DNA of 64,000 bases from Siphonodentalium dalli (GCA_032622095.1 CP136063.1:120858723-120922722), one strand, 5' to 3'; shown: positions 10,731-23,271, counted from the stretch's first letter. Numbers and translations: made by a program. The notes: generated from the sequence alone by a model not told the origin.

Positions 10731-12081
10731 ATTTAATGAGAAATAGTTCTACTAGGAAAAAATTAAGTTCTACCAGGCACATACCACTCCTACTGCATGG
10801 GTACACACAGACTCATGTTACGTCAGGCTTATAATTTTCAGGGTGGATGCGGTGAGAGGTGGATAAACTATAATAATGCCAGGAATTTTGAGCTTTGGGT
10901 CGATTTCAAAAGTGTCAGAATTATTTTTATTCTGACATTTTATTACTATGTCCTTTTCTGTCAGTTCATAATCCGTGTGGTACCGGTTCACGCACGACAA
11001 CATGTCTGTGCTATAGTTGACAGGCGCCATGATGTTTCTATTCTGATTCATATGAACGCATTTGTGAAGTTTAATGGCTAAAATGCAGGATCTATCCGCA
11101 CAAGGAAGTGTTTCCGCCATATTCAATCGCCATGTGATCGGCAAAATATCCGGTTACTTTCGATTTGCTAGTTAATACATATTCCTGCACAAGTATCGCG
11201 TGTTTTCTGGTTTCCGCTTTCGAGAAATCAGCGAGGTTTGCCGAACAATGACGAGGGAATACGAATATACTACAACAATGGCGGCACTTCCGTTTTTCGA
11301 GAATTGACGATATTTGCAAGGAAATGGTTTACTTGTTTAAGCTAATTCCGTAGTCGCGAATTCCTAATTATAAAAAAAATTAAATGAAGTCGGAGGAAAT
11401 TTTTGAAAAACGATAAAATGGAATTTGGCGGCAGGTTTTGAGTAGGGGCCGGCGGGTTACCCTAAAAACAGGTATTCTTCGTTTTGGCCTTATCAATCAC
11501 ATTTAATATCCAGGTCTACACACCCATCACTTGTATCGATGTTCAAGTATTGATTGGTCTCTTAATTCAATGATCTCATAACTTTTTAATATGTAGCTAA
11601 GGCCAAAAAAAAAAAAACATCTGTTTCCGGTTACCCGACCGACCTGCCGAAATTGGGCCGACCTGGACTTTTTTTTTCGAACTTCAACCAAAAATTTATA
11701 ATAAAAAAAACATTTAATTTCGTTTAATGCATGTAATTGGCATGTAAACACATCTATATCGCTAAATATATACTATATACCATGTTTACATTAAGCAGCA
11801 ATAATTTTAGATGGAATTTTCAAAAAAAAATTACTTCTATCAAAATACATGTCCATTTGTGGTTGTGCAGATGAATCCACATTCAACACCAATAAATCTG
11901 CAGTCTTTAAAACCTGCCTGTGGTAATCTTGTTTGTTCAACTGATACTCCCATGTCTTATGGGAAGAAGTCTTATTTGTTAGAGAGCAATATACATGTAG
12001 AAGACTTTCTATATCAGAATTTAGAGTTCCTCTTCCCAGTCAATAAAGGATTCATAGTGTTCATGCATAGTTACTAGTATG
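10731..12081. other. unannotated stretch
   Basis: Low-complexity A runs and short unrelated reading frames on both strands, none with recognisable domains. No repeat boundary identified. Confidence 0.45.
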
Positions 12082-12440
12082 TACCCCGCTGGACAAAACA
12101 AGTGTCCATTGGCACCGCAGTGTATTTGCCGTTCGGCCGCGGTGTCAGAGTTTGTAACTGCAGTTGAGCACCGCGGTCGAACGACAAGTACACTGCGGCC
12201 GAACGGCAACTACCCTCGCGGCCGAATGACATGTACACCGTGGTTATGATTTCTGGTTTGTAACATTTTTTTTTCAGTTTAATGAAAGTACACCGCAGCA
12301 ACTACACCATGCCAAATGGCAAGTAAACCGCGGCCCAACTGTAGTTAGCCAGCGGAGCCGCGGTGTAGTTTCATTTCGGCCGCGGTGGCAACGCTAACTG
12401 CACCGCAGTTAAGTGGACACTTGTTTTGTCCAGCAGGGTA
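12082..12440. mobile_element. MITE with 27-bp TIRs and a CpG-rich core
   Basis: The ends are inverted copies of TACCCYGCTGGACAAAACAA plus GTGTCCA with one mismatch. If TA is the target duplication, the element proper starts CCCYGCTGG. The core carries many GGCCGCGGTG, ACCGCGGTCGAACG and GCGGCCGAACGGC motifs in both orientations, very different in composition from its AT-rich surroundings. No coding capacity. A TA duplication would fit Tc1/mariner-like or other TA-targeting transposases; the superfamily is not certain. Confidence 0.7.
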
Positions 12441-13175
12441 TACAGACAGTATGAAGCTGACTGCATGTCTACCATATCAAACACCCTTCTGGGATGGGCA
12501 CTAAAAAAGCACATGAAATTATCTACTGGTTTGTTTGGCTGTATAAACCATACAAGCAATGCATATGCCAGTGTGTATAAGGAATTTAAAAGTAGGGGGC
12601 AATTTGAATGCTGAGGTGTGGTATCTCAGTCAAGGTGTGGCCTGTGGTACCATTTTCAGTGTGGTGTGGGACTTTATAATTCAATGCAATTGAGGGGTGT
12701 CTGAGGAATATTTACACCCTGTGCAATGTGTCTGATGCGCATGTGAGATATCCTGATAGTGGATGTGCGTCTTAGGTCCTGAGGCATATGACCAAATATT
12801 TAAGTGAGGATTGAATTAATAACATACAAGTTATGTTATTATAAAGTCATAGAAAAGCCCTATTATGGTGTTCGTCTTTAGCCTGTTGATATGTCCATAT
12901 TGTGCTCTGAGGAAGATGTGCCACCTCAAGCTAAACTGAGAGAATAATTGCAAGAGAGCTGCATACAGTAGTTGAGTGTCAGGGAGGAATTTGTTTGTCC
13001 ACATTGACAATACTTATCATATTATTGTGCTAAATTAACAGTTACTTGCAATATACATGGACAGCCTTAACACAAGTATAAAGAGTAAGCATTAATTTAC
13101 TTCTTAACTGTTTGGGGGAAAAATAAAAAAATATTACCAAAACAAATCCCTACCTACCTACAGCTATGCTCTCAG
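12441..13175. other. unannotated stretch
   Basis: No domain, repeat or RNA gene recognised. A few GTGTGG repeats around 12615-12670. Confidence 0.45.
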
Positions 13176-15753
13176 TAAGCGACCTGTTTAACGAGGTTAT
13201 GGGCCGGTACTTACCGCGGTGTTACCACCAAAATACCGCGGTTATCATTCTGTACCGCGACGGAGGGCGGTTGACCCGCGGTACTGGTACGGTATTTTTA
13301 CCGTTGGTTACCGCAGGTCACCGCGTTATTGGTGTTCGTTACCGCCGTACACCGCGGTATTTTTTTCGTAACCGCGTTCAAATTACCGCTAACGGCCCTC
13401 CACCGCGGAGAGAACACGACTGAAACAAGGCGTCACACGGTAGGTAAATAATTATGAATAACTTTTGTATTGAATGAATACCTGTAAGCTGCACGTAATT
13501 ATGTATTTGTAATGAATATAAATGAATAATAATGCAATCGGATTACATATGAACATGTCTGGTTTACATGTAACATATTACAAATGTACACGTACATCAC
13601 GTTTAATCACGTCGGCGGTTTTTGAACTCAGCTATAATTGCTTACGGCGACTGGATTACGCAAAACACCGTGGAGTAATAGTTTTGTTGTTAGCATCTAT
13701 CTTACATATCGTCAAATGATTTACGCACCCGATTCCTATATCGGTTTCCACTCATGCGGAATTTTTTTTTTTTTTTTTTTTGTGTTTTCGAAATCTAAAT
13801 TTCTTATAAAAATGGGAAAAGTAAATCCTCCATTTATCTGAATTTGGTCGAAACCAGCGGGGACGGTGCATTAGTAACACTGAGTCCGAGTTTAGTCTTG
13901 GATGCCAGGGCGGCGATCGTTGCAGAAATATTCATATTCGTTCAAATCTATAGTTGTGTTCATATGCCAAACATAATCGGCGCGTAAATACTATATTGTC
14001 GCCAAGACGTACGATTGTACGCATGCGTGAAATAGTAAAGCAATTTACAAACATTTGCGCCTGAAGATTTATTGTCGGTGGGAATAAAATGTATAACTAA
14101 GAAAGCGTGGCACATGCCATGCAGCAAAGTAAAATTGTCATCATCACCAATGTGCGCGACAAAAGACACACGCAAAACACCAAACATTGAAAGACACAAC
14201 ATTGTCAAATCAGTCTTTGATTTTGTTACGTGAACATTCATTGTACGAGTGCGTGTCGGGTGGCATCGTTTGATGTGAAATTGCAACTTTTGGCGAGGGC
14301 GTGCACTAATGTAGTTCTCGGTGGGTCGCAGTATAAATTATATCACATACCGGTATTCCTATCTAATCGTTATTCGGAAAAAACATGCATGGTGTTGGAA
14401 AGATAAAATATGTTTGTTTGGTTATATACAGAGGTTAACATTGTAACATAATTATTTCAAGTGATCGAATTCGGTGTGTTTTAGTCCTTGTTAGTTTATT
14501 CCCGATACGGTAGCAATAAAGAGCGTTTGTCTCACTTTTGTGCGACAAATATTTATAAATAGCTATTACGTGCACAGCATTTTAAAGATCGAATGAGACT
14601 TGTCTGTTTAAAGCCACGTAGCGGTTCACACATAATATTATTCGCAATACCAAAAATAGATCGATAAATATCTGAACTACCTTCTGCGAGCATTATGTAA
14701 GCCAAACGGACGCATTGAAGTAATGGAGATACAAGTGTCCAAAACACAAAACAGCCATTCGCGCGTGCGTCACGTGTGTAGTTTTACTATATAATAGCAC
14801 CATCAACAAAACACAAATATTTATTTCACCCATTGAGGCCAGTTATAAAAAGACATGACGACATCTTAATTTAAGTGCCCCGTGACCTATATTAACAAAG
14901 TCTGCCAGCTGCAGTATGACGTAATCAGTGACACGTGCTTTTACCAGAATGTGGGTTTTTTCCTGGATATACGGGAGTTCCACGTTGTGTCTTTTATTGC
15001 TAAGACAATAATTCCCGTTATACGAACAAATGGTGTTTGTGATTTGCAGTTAATGAATGTCAATAAAGTTAATAACGATATTTATTCTGGGGACTATTTA
15101 AATAGTGGTCGTTATCATTCAATTTAGGGATCACGTACATCTGAACATTGATATAAACTGTATAGATACGGGATTTATCGAGCTGTCTAAAATGGCCGAA
15201 ATCATTTGTTCCCTTCCCGATAACCAACACTGATTACAAATAGTGTCATTTATGGGAATTTTAGGCAATAAAACGAGACTAGAAATGTTATTGTAATATT
15301 TTAATATTCACATTAATTGAAAAATGACTTTCTCAAAGTAACTTATACTTACCTTTACTTAATCTGGAAGCCCGTTATAATGTGCATATTTCCCGATACT
15401 CGGCTTTCATCTATTTCAATATTTTAATAATACACTTCACGGTACACAAACATGGACGGAGATCGTGAGAACGGCCGTCCTATTTTGGAAGATTGACGGT
15501 CAGCCATCGAATCCCGTCATTAACCTCGTTACAAAAATGCTACCGCGTAGCGGTAATGTCACCGCGTTTGTGCGGTGCATTACAGCGTACCACCGCGCTA
15601 CCAACATTCGTTACCGCTGGTAGTGCGGTGGTACCGTGAACGTCGCGGTGGTACCGCGGTACGCGCGTGGTAGTGCAACCGCAAATCGGCGGTATGTCGC
15701 GGTATTGCACCGCGGTATTAACGCATGTACACCTCGTTAAAACAGGTCGCTTA
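13176..15753. mobile_element. 2.57-kb TIR element with ACCGCGGT-rich subterminal regions, flanked by TA
   Basis: The left end AGCGACCTGTTTAACGAGGT (from 13178) is matched by the inverse ACCTCGTTAAAACAGGTCGCT ending at 15751. Both are flanked by TA, a likely target duplication. Directly inside both TIRs, about 210-260 bp are packed with ACCGCGGT, TACCGCGG, CACCGCGG and variants (13205-13420 and 15540-15720). Clustered subterminal motifs are usual transposase-binding sites. The middle 2.1 kb has only short frames (for example 108 codons on the - strand at 13960-14286) and no recognised transposase, so the copy appears non-autonomous or has cargo of unknown origin. T-rich run at 13761-13781. Confidence 0.72.
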
Positions 15754-16533
15754 ATTTGAGCAGTGCTGTACCTGGAATTTTTTGGCTCCGTAATAGGAAA
15801 CAAATAATTTTTTTTTTTTTGGCCTAACACAACAATATTATGACTCGGGTTCCAATGTAAGAAGTAGATAAATAGAGTTGTTATGTGCTTAATTTCATAA
15901 CTATTATATCTTTAACAGGTATGGTGCATCTGTCTGACTGTGGTTGGGTTATTTAGCTTTATCACTCTATAACACATACATTTTCGCTTGCATGGATTTT
16001 GCGATTAAAATTAACCCATTCCATAGACACATGATATCCGATAGGCAGATATTAAATTATCCCTTTCGCCTTGAACCAGGTTCAGTAAGGATTTCTATAA
16101 GCCACCAATTGACCAATATTCATCAGATGAAATATCTTATTTTTAAATTCACTCAATTGCATTTGGGCTGCAGAATAATAATGGTGCTGGTATTCTTGAG
16201 ACTACTTTATATTGGTCAAATATTTCTCACAGACAACTTTTATAATCTCATCCAGGTTAATCATGACATATAAATTTCTTAACCTGTATAAATTTTGGTA
16301 TTGATTGAATGGTTTTGAAAATATTTACCCCATATTTAATAATATTCTGCTGTTTACAGACATTGTATCTTGAAATTTAATGCCATATCCATAGTCATAT
16401 TGTGTTTATGTGAGCAAGTTGCCCAATAAGTCCGATTCCACTTGGAACTATTAATTAATAGCAAGCTGTGAATTGTTGAACGTCTTATACTCATGAAAAA
16501 ATTGGTATACAGATTTATGAAAATAGCTAATCA
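15754..16533. other. degenerate repeat sequence, no gene
   Basis: Phrases such as CTTGCATGGATTTTGCGATT, CATAGACACATGATATCCG and TTTTGGTATTGATTGA recur, diverged, near 22555, 25945-26050 and, inverted, 56690-57050. This suggests an old interior of a family B-like element. The 109-codon frame at 15944-16273 lies wholly within this and is not believed. Confidence 0.4.
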
Positions 16534-16585
16534 CTATCGCCAAGGTATGGGTTAAACATCTGCCAATCGTGATCGGCCTCTCGTT
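16534..16585 (+). mobile_element. family B 3' terminus
   Basis: ATCGCCAAGGTATGGGTTAA, a near-palindrome GCCAATCGTGATCGGC and CCTCTCGTT. This is the conserved 3' end of family B; the body upstream is degenerate. Confidence 0.75.
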
Positions 16586-16608
16586 AAATGAGTTATGGCC
16601 CTTTTTAT

Positions 16609-17100
16609 GTTTACCCATACCATGTATGGTAAACATAGTGTCGTTGTCCGGATTGACCACTCGTCGTTCGTCCGTCCGTCTGTCCGTCCGTCTGTCCGTC
16701 CGTCTGTCCGTCCGTAGACACTTCACGTGTAATGCGATAACTCAAACATTTTCAATCCAATCAGAAGCAAATTTTGTATATGGGTATATCAGCCCAAAAT
16801 ACAGATCGAGTTCGAATTTGGGTTTGATCCGAGTTTTTGTTACAGAGTTATGGCCCTTTTTCGACTTAGAATTCACACATTCTGCCATAACTCAAACATT
16901 TTTTATCTGATTGGAACCAAATTTGGTATGTTCGAATATGGGTTTGATCCGATTTATTTTAAAGGAGTTATGACCATTTTTCAAAAAAAAACAAAATTGA
17001 AGAAAAAAAATCGATTTAAAAAAAAAATTATTTTTAACTTTTATAATAACAATAAAAAAAATGTCATTGACATTGTAATTTGCTTTTCATTTTGATATTG
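16609..17100 (+). mobile_element. family B Helentron-like element with intact 5' hairpin
   Basis: The hairpin arms GTTTACCCATACC and GGTATGGTAAAC-type sequence span 16609-16634. Then GTCGTTGTCCGGATTGACC and a long CGTCCGTCTGTCCGTC leader (16670-16715). Tandem modules carry GCGATAACTCAAACATTTT at 16734 and GCCATAACTC at 16884, exactly 150 bp apart, separated by GAGTTATGGCCCTTTTTCGA. The 3' end is lost in A/T-rich sequence. Confidence 0.75.
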
Positions 17101-17626
17101 ATGATTATGATACAAGTTGATAAAAAGATTTCCAATGTGTCCCTTTAATTTTTTAATTAATTCACCAATTGCGTTTGGACTACTTAGCTATTGATAAAGC
17201 TATATTATTTTCTGATGTTTCTTATGCCAATGTGCAAATAATCTGATAAAGAAGGCTATGGTATCTAATTTAAAATAAGATTCAACAATAAACATCACAT
17301 GATATTAACAGTAGACTTGGACATCTGTGCTGCAGAGTTATATCTTCAGATGGTCTGATATCATTATAATTGTTATTGGTTTAATAGAGGTCAGTGTTCA
17401 ACATAAACAATTCCTGTGATTTTTTGACAGCTGTGCTATATAATTGATATTAATGGGTCAGTGGTGAGGTTGCTTATCTGTATACTAGGACACATTATTA
17501 TTGTAAACTTAAATTGGACTCTCTTAACCCAAGTATTCCATGTCCAGGTCACACCTACACATTTAACCCACGGACTTGCTGGCTGTGGTGGTTTAGCATT
17601 ACAGATCCTGTACCAGTGCATTCTCT
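17101..17626. other. unannotated stretch
   Basis: Short inverted repeat ATGGGTCAGTGG (17455) versus CCAGTGACCCAT (17637), and a GTGCATTCTCTTATATAA motif (17617) related to the palindromes in the MITE at 52613. No gene. Confidence 0.4.
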
Positions 17627-17803
17627 TATATAAATGCCAGTGACCCATAAATTCCAATAATTTGTGTTATGTACATTTGTCTATAATAGTACATAACAGT
17701 ATACTCTATAATTCAACACCAAAACTCTCATTTATCCGATCATATTAAATTTTTATCGCCAAGGGATGGGTTAACATCTGCCGATCGTGATCGGCCTCTC
17801 GTT
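17627..17803 (+). mobile_element. 177-bp segment ending in the family B 3' terminus, copy 1
   Basis: ATAAATGCCAGTGACCCATA through a unique-looking TAGTACATAACAGTATACTC to the family B 3' end (GCCGATCGTGATCGGC hairpin, CCTCTCGTT). A nearly identical copy is at 29108-29282. There is no family B 5' hairpin, so the 5' part looks captured. Confidence 0.7.
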
Positions 17804-18139
17804 CTACTTTGAATTCACGCATGATGCCATAACTCAAATATTTTTTATCTGATTGGAACCTAATTTGGTATGAGTTTATCAGCCCAAAATATAGATAGAG
17901 TTCGAATATGGGTTTGATCCGATTATTTCTAAAGGAGTTTTATGGCCCTTTGACATAGAATTCATGCATTTTATAAATTGAGCATTTTTCATCCGACGGG
18001 AACCAAATCCAATAAATCAACCATTTTTCATCTGACTGGAACCAAATTTGGTATGTAAGTTTCTCAACTCAAAAGTACAGATAGCGTTCTATTATGGGTT
18101 AGATCCGATTTTTTTATACCGGAGTTATGGCCCCTTTTA
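17804..18139 (+). mobile_element. family B interior fragment
   Basis: Modules with GCCATAACTCAAATATTTTT, TTGGAACCTAATTTGGTATG and GTTCGAATATGGGTTTGATC. The fragment is interrupted at 18140 by the family A element, just after GAGTTATGGCCCCTTTTA. Confidence 0.65.
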
Positions 18140-18614
18140 AGCTCAACTTTACTTTGTAAAGTTTGAGCTATTGCCATGGCTTGGTATCCGTCGTGCGTGG
18201 GACTCGTCAACAATTTCCTTTAGCACGGGCTACAGGTCGTACCTTTGGTCAGATAATTATGAAATTTTGTCATGGATGTTGACATGTAGATGGGAACGAG
18301 TCATTTTGGGCAAAAAAACATGGCCGCCAGCAGCCATCTTGGATTTCAAAATTAAATCCATCAACACGGGCTACAGGTCGTACTGTTCGTCTGATAGTCA
18401 TGAAATTTGTCATGGATGTTAATATTGACATGTAGATGGGAACGAGTAATTTTGGGGTCATTCAGCCAAAATACATGGCCGCCAGCAGCCATCTTGGATT
18501 TTACTCTTTGCATAACTAGGCCTTTCAACTTTCTACATTCCTAACTCCATTGACTGTAACACGTGAAATTATTCCCTTTCCAAGTTGAGCTACAGTGTCA
18601 TTGACACTTTCATT
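18140..18614 (+). mobile_element. family A Helentron-like element, short complete copy
   Basis: The 5' hairpin starts AGCTCAACTTTACTTTGTAA and closes with AGTTTGAGCT. Then CCATGGCTTGGTATCCGTCG and about two tandem modules with GGGCTACAGGTCGTAC, TGTAGATGGGAACGAGT and GCAGCCATCTTGG. The 3' end has AAGTTGAGCT (exact inverse of the 5' AGCTCAACTT), the AGTGTCA/TGACACT hairpin and CTTTCATT. It is inserted in a family B interior. Non-coding. Confidence 0.82.
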
Positions 18615-18794
18615 CAACTAAGAATTGAACAGATTTGAGATTTTTAAAGATATCCCAAGCAGCTTAAAATTAATTAACTGTGAAATCGGCTTAGATGTAA
18701 CAGACGAGAGATAATCTGTTATTGAATTGGAGTTATTTTTAGTCATGTTCACCACACAGCAGTGTAAGGTCTAACCCCTTCATGAATCGATGGA

Positions 18795-19802
18795 CTCTCC
18801 CATAGAGATGGGCGGTACTCTGTATTTACTGTGCGGTATCGGTATCAGCGTAATACTGATTTACCGTACCGAATCAAAACTAAAAATACCGAATATTCGG
18901 TAATGAAATTATTCATGTGTTGCCCAACTTGTGTGTCTTCGTATTGAGTACAGTTTCTCAGTAAACAGTTTTGATTCGGTACTTTAATTAAAATTAATCT
19001 CAGAATTATACAAATCCATCAGACCATCAGTTTGACAGGCCTTGAGCGAGCAAAAGGAATAAACACTCACAGATGGCTGACCTATAGTTACGGGCCTAAC
19101 AATCAATGCAGTTGTTAGAATAGATACACACTACACAGTGTATCAAAGAAGCAGTGCTGTGACTTATTGCTACATTGTAACGTCGACAATGCCACACTGA
19201 CTGTCACTGTGTAATACTCGGGTGGTGGCAGTCCGTATAGCACGTGGCTTTGGCGACTTCAAAGACACCGACAGAAATAAGGTCCGATTTCATTTATACA
19301 GTGAATCAAATCTACTTTCACTTTCTAAAAATAGAACAGATCCATCAATTGATTAAATTCTAAGATTTATTTCGGTGTTGCGGCTATTGATTGGGATTTG
19401 TGAATTGTGATTACTACTCACAATTCTATTCACTCGCGAAAATGTGACGAAATTGATACGTATATATATGGTAGCCATGCAATGATGCAATCTCTTATTC
19501 TTTTCAAAAGCGGTTCGACGGCCTTCGTGTACATGTAAATGATCAAAGAGATGTGTGAATATCACTTAATTGAATAATTGTGTAGGTCATTGTGTTCCTC
19601 ATTTAGCTGTTGTCGCGAATGCAGTAAATCCGTGGGCATATTTTCAGTTAAAAACTTTAGTAAAGTTGAGTTACCGGGAATTTCTGCTCTGGTTTTATAA
19701 TTTAATAGCAATACCGATTACTGTACCGATACCACGGTAAATTGACGAAAATTTACCGATACCGAGCTTAAAATTTCAATACCGCCCATCTCTACTCTCC
19801 CA
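18795..19802. mobile_element. hAT-type non-autonomous element with 8-bp target duplication
   Basis: The element spans 18803-19794 (992 bp). It has perfect 15-bp TIRs TAGAGATGGGCGGTA and the 8-bp duplication CTCTCCCA on both sides (18795-18802 and 19795-19802). An 8-bp duplication and this TIR type are diagnostic of the hAT superfamily. Subterminal GGTATCGGTATC and TACCGATACCGA motifs occur at both ends. No transposase domain is seen inside; small frames are not convincing. The intact duplication suggests fairly recent insertion. Confidence 0.9.
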
Positions 19803-19844
19803 TTCAGTTCTAAAAGTATAAATTGGAATAGTCTATTCATTTTT

Positions 19845-22262
19845 AGCTCAACTTTACTTTGTAAAGTTTGAGCTATTGCCATGGCTTTGTCGTCCGTGTG
19901 TGCGTAAGGCGTCAACAATGCAGGCTACAGGTCGTACCTTTGGTCGGATCATTATGAAATTTGTCATAGCTGTTGACATCAACATTTAGACCAGAATGAT
20001 TAATTTGGGGGTCATTCGGGAAAAAAACATGGCCGCCAGTGGCCATCTTGGATTTCAAAATTTAATCCATTAGCACGGGCCACAGGTCGTACTGTTCGTC
20101 TGATCATCATGAAATTTGTCATGGATGATAATATTGACATGTACAGGGCTGGCGATCTAGAAAATCCAGGAGGGCTATTAATAGCCCTCCTAGATATGCC
20201 TAGGAGGGCTATAGCCCGTCTGAACTTTTAAAGTTATGATTTATTTTATCTGAGTTACTACTGCCGTTAGTTTGTCTATTTTTGATGTTGTATAACTCCA
20301 TCTAAATTATATTTTTTTATGTGGAAACAAAGTGTCCACAGAGTTGTGAATGTCAAAATCCCCCACAGTAATTATGGTATGGTGAATATTTAACTATGTT
20401 TTATATGTTATGATAATTTATATGAACAAGAAACAAAATGTAAGAGTGTTTGTACTCAACAATTTGTCGGTCGGTGTCCAACCCATGCAATGGAATTGGG
20501 TGAGTTTGTCCACGTTAAAAGCATTCTCCATGAAAGTGTAATTTTACATAAAATACACAATCAAGAACAACATTAAATCCAGTATATTTGCACTTGAATA
20601 TTGACTGCTTTTTCTCTCAATGTAATCCATATTCAATTGCCGATCACAGACTGCTGCTTGCAGCAGTCAAGTCGCTATCTATAGATTTACTGGGTGTTTG
20701 CAATTGGGGACATAGAAAATAGTTTCTGAACTTTAATAATTGAATAACAGTGTAAACTAGAATACGTGGATACATTTAGCTAATTATATTAAAATATTGT
20801 CAATAAGCCTTTTTACTGGTTCGCGATTTTCAAGATGGCCGATGGTTCCATATGGTCCGATTCCTAGCTTTTTATCCAACCCACCGGTAAAAGCCGGTAA
20901 AAGGTCAAAGTTGAGAAGTAGCATCCATTTCGACCATTTGTAAACATTCGACAGCTGAGTGCGATAATTTTTTATCAACATTTTATGGCTTAATTTCATT
21001 TATTCTGAGTGCAACTACGTGTTTAAGAATTGTTTTGTGGCCATGTCATCTATCTATAGAGTTAGGATCTGGTGACGATGTAGACATTCAGACGCCCTTT
21101 TTTGTCAACGAACTTCCCATAAGTTACTGATAAATAGCGAGTTCTTGCGTTAACTGGTTAAAAAAATAACTCAAAAACATACGTGATACATCCAATCCAT
21201 CTACTGTGGGAAACCTATGTATCGTATGTATCCAGGGTGAGTGTTTAAATAGTTTTATGAAGTTCTCGCACCTGCGATATGATAACGACCTATTGCCATT
21301 TTATTTTGGGAATTCCCAGACTGGAGTCATATGCTAAACATAGATGCTACTTGTTAACTTTGACCTCCGGAGACCAAATGGCGGATTCGCCGCGAGCAGG
21401 TGAAATCACTTGTCGAAGCGATAAAAGACGGCTGCAAGCTAAATACAATTTTCACTGATAGGAACCGGAAACGGAACGAAAGGTTGAACTTAATTGGGAC
21501 GATGACATTTCGTTCTCACTATCCACAAACATGTGTTCATTTTATCCAGTGAAATATATTGTAAGCTCAATCTTATGAAGAGAAATAATTTATTTTGCTC
21601 ATAAAATGTGTGAGAATCGATCAAAAGATCAGATTTACGAAACAGTTCGTTCCGGAATTTACTGATTCCGCTATAATTCCCATTTGACATTACCGTCAGG
21701 TCACGCATGCACACAGTCCCCACACTGTACAATATAATTACGATTTCGATGCAGTATTTTACTCATTAAACACAATAAAATAACTAAATAATAAATGTCC
21801 TATCGTAGATGAGGCGGGCTATAAAAAGCCCGCCTTGGAAAATTCTAGGCGGGCTGTAGGCGGGCAGCCCGCCAGCCCGCCTTGAGATTTCCAGGCCTGC
21901 ATGTAGATGGGAACGAGTAATTTTGGGGTCATTCGGCCAAAAAACATGGCCGCCAGCAGCCATCTTGGATTTTACTCTTTGTATGACTAAATCCTTTAGC
22001 ACGGGCTACAGGTTGTACCTTTAGTCTGATTATCATAAAATTTGTCAAAAATGTTAATGACATTCAGACGGGAACGAGTCATTTTGGGGTCATTCGGACA
22101 AAAAACATGGCTGTCAGCAGCCATCGTGGATTTTACTCTTTGTATGACTAAATTCTTTAGCATGGGCTACAGGTCGTACCTTTAGTCTGATCATTTTGGA
22201 GTCATTCGGCATTAAATTATTCCCTTTCCAAGTTGAGCTACAGTGTCATTGACACTTTCATT
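19845..22262 (+). mobile_element. family A Helentron-like element, split by a nested CAGGG-ended element
   Basis: The canonical 5' hairpin is at 19845 and the canonical 3' end finishes at 22262. Tandem modules with ACATGGCCGCCAGCAGCCAT and CTTGGATTTTACTCTTTG are interrupted at 20144-21899. The flanking family A sequence reads on across the insertion after removing one copy of CATGTA. Confidence 0.82.
20138..21905. mobile_element. 1.76-kb CAGGG-ended TIR element nested in family A
   Basis: The left end is CAGGGCTGGCGATCTAG and the right end, read inverse, CAGGCCTGGAAATCTC. CATGTA is repeated on both sides (20138-20143, 21900-21905). Ends carry AGGAGGGCTATTAATAGCCC palindromes on the left and GGCGGGCT/AGCCCGCC palindromes on the right. 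The TIR resembles hAT elements, but a perfect 8-bp duplication is not seen (6 bp only; two bases may have been lost). No transposase recognised inside; the interior holds unrelated AT-rich sequence. Confidence 0.72.
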
Positions 22263-22511
22263 AGGGATGTTCTCAGAATTTGAGCACCAACTTTTAGATG
22301 GGTGCTATCAAATGTTTTTGAATTTCAATGGAAAACAGCTGCCAGTGACCATCTTGGATTTTAGTTTATATATATTTCTTTTCATGGTGATAATCTAGTA
22401 TTACTTGGACATTTCAACTTTCTGCATTCCTAATAATTCCATTGACTGTAACACATGAAATTATTCCCTTTCCAAGTTGAGCTAGCCTACAGTGTCATTG
22501 ACACTTTCATT
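22263..22511 (+). mobile_element. family A 3' fragment
   Basis: TCAAATGTTTTTGAATTTCA, GACCATCTTGGATTTTAG and the usual tail, with a small TAGCC insertion-like change inside GAGCTAGCCTACAGTGTCA. It is a 5'-truncated copy. Confidence 0.7.
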
Positions 22512-22702
22512 TAATTTTTCATTTAATCATTCTATTATATCTCCAGGTTTCTCCTCTTTCACTTGTATGGATTTTGTAGTTAAAAATGAACCCTTAGCAT
22601 TCCTGATAGTTAACAGAAATACCTTTCATCTGATATATCTCATTTTATATTGGATTATTTTGACATGCCTTTGCCCCTATTGAATGATTAATTTATTTTT
22701 AT

Positions 22703-23126
22703 GTGTACCCATACCATACATAGTGTCCACATCAGGATTGACCATTTTCGTTCGTCTGTGTGTAGACACTTTACGCATGGTGCGATAACTCAAACATTTT
22801 TTATTCGATTAGAACCAAATTTTGTATGTGTTTCTCGGCCCAAAATACATATAGAGTTCGAATAATGGTTTGACTTTTTTTTTTGGCGGCGTTAAGGCCC
22901 TTCAACTTACAATTCACGCATGCTGCAATAATTTAAAAAAAAATATTATCTGATCAAAATCAAATGAGTTTCTCAGCCCAAAATAGATATAATTTGAATT
23001 TGGGTTTGATCCGATATTTTTTAACTGAGTTATGGCTTATAGATTTTAGCATCCAAGCTGAAAATAGCTAATTACCATCGCCAAGGTATGGGTTAAACAT
23101 CTTCCGATCATGGTCGGCCTCTCGTT
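22703..23126 (+). mobile_element. family B Helentron-like element, complete but decayed
   Basis: The decayed hairpin GTACCCATACCATACATAG is followed by AGGATTGACCATTTTCGTTC and two modules with GCGATAACTCAAACATTTTT and GAGTTCGAATAATGGTTTGA. The 3' end is ATCGCCAAGGTATGGGTTAA, CCGATCATGGTCGG and CCTCTCGTT. Confidence 0.72.
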
Positions 23127-23129
23127 TCA

Positions 23130-23271
23130 TTGTAAATTGTTCACCATCTAGTTTTAGTCAGACATTCAACTTTCTGCATTCCTAATCGCTGCATTGACAA
23201 TATTTATGGCAGTATACACATGAATTTATTCCCTTTCCAAGTTGAGCTAGAGTGTCAATGACACTTTCATT
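23130..23271 (+). mobile_element. family A 3' fragment
   Basis: A tail copy with a compensated hairpin: AGTGTCAATGACACT replaces AGTGTCATTGACACT, so the stem stays intact while only the loop base changes. Ends CTTTCATT. Confidence 0.7.

Noticed and set aside
13960-14286. 108-codon - strand frame inside the 2.57-kb TIR element as a transposase
   Set aside because: No DDE/D-type or zinc-finger pattern; one of several chance frames in this region.
15944-16273. 109-codon + strand frame
   Set aside because: Lies in degenerate repeat sequence that recurs elsewhere with different frames.
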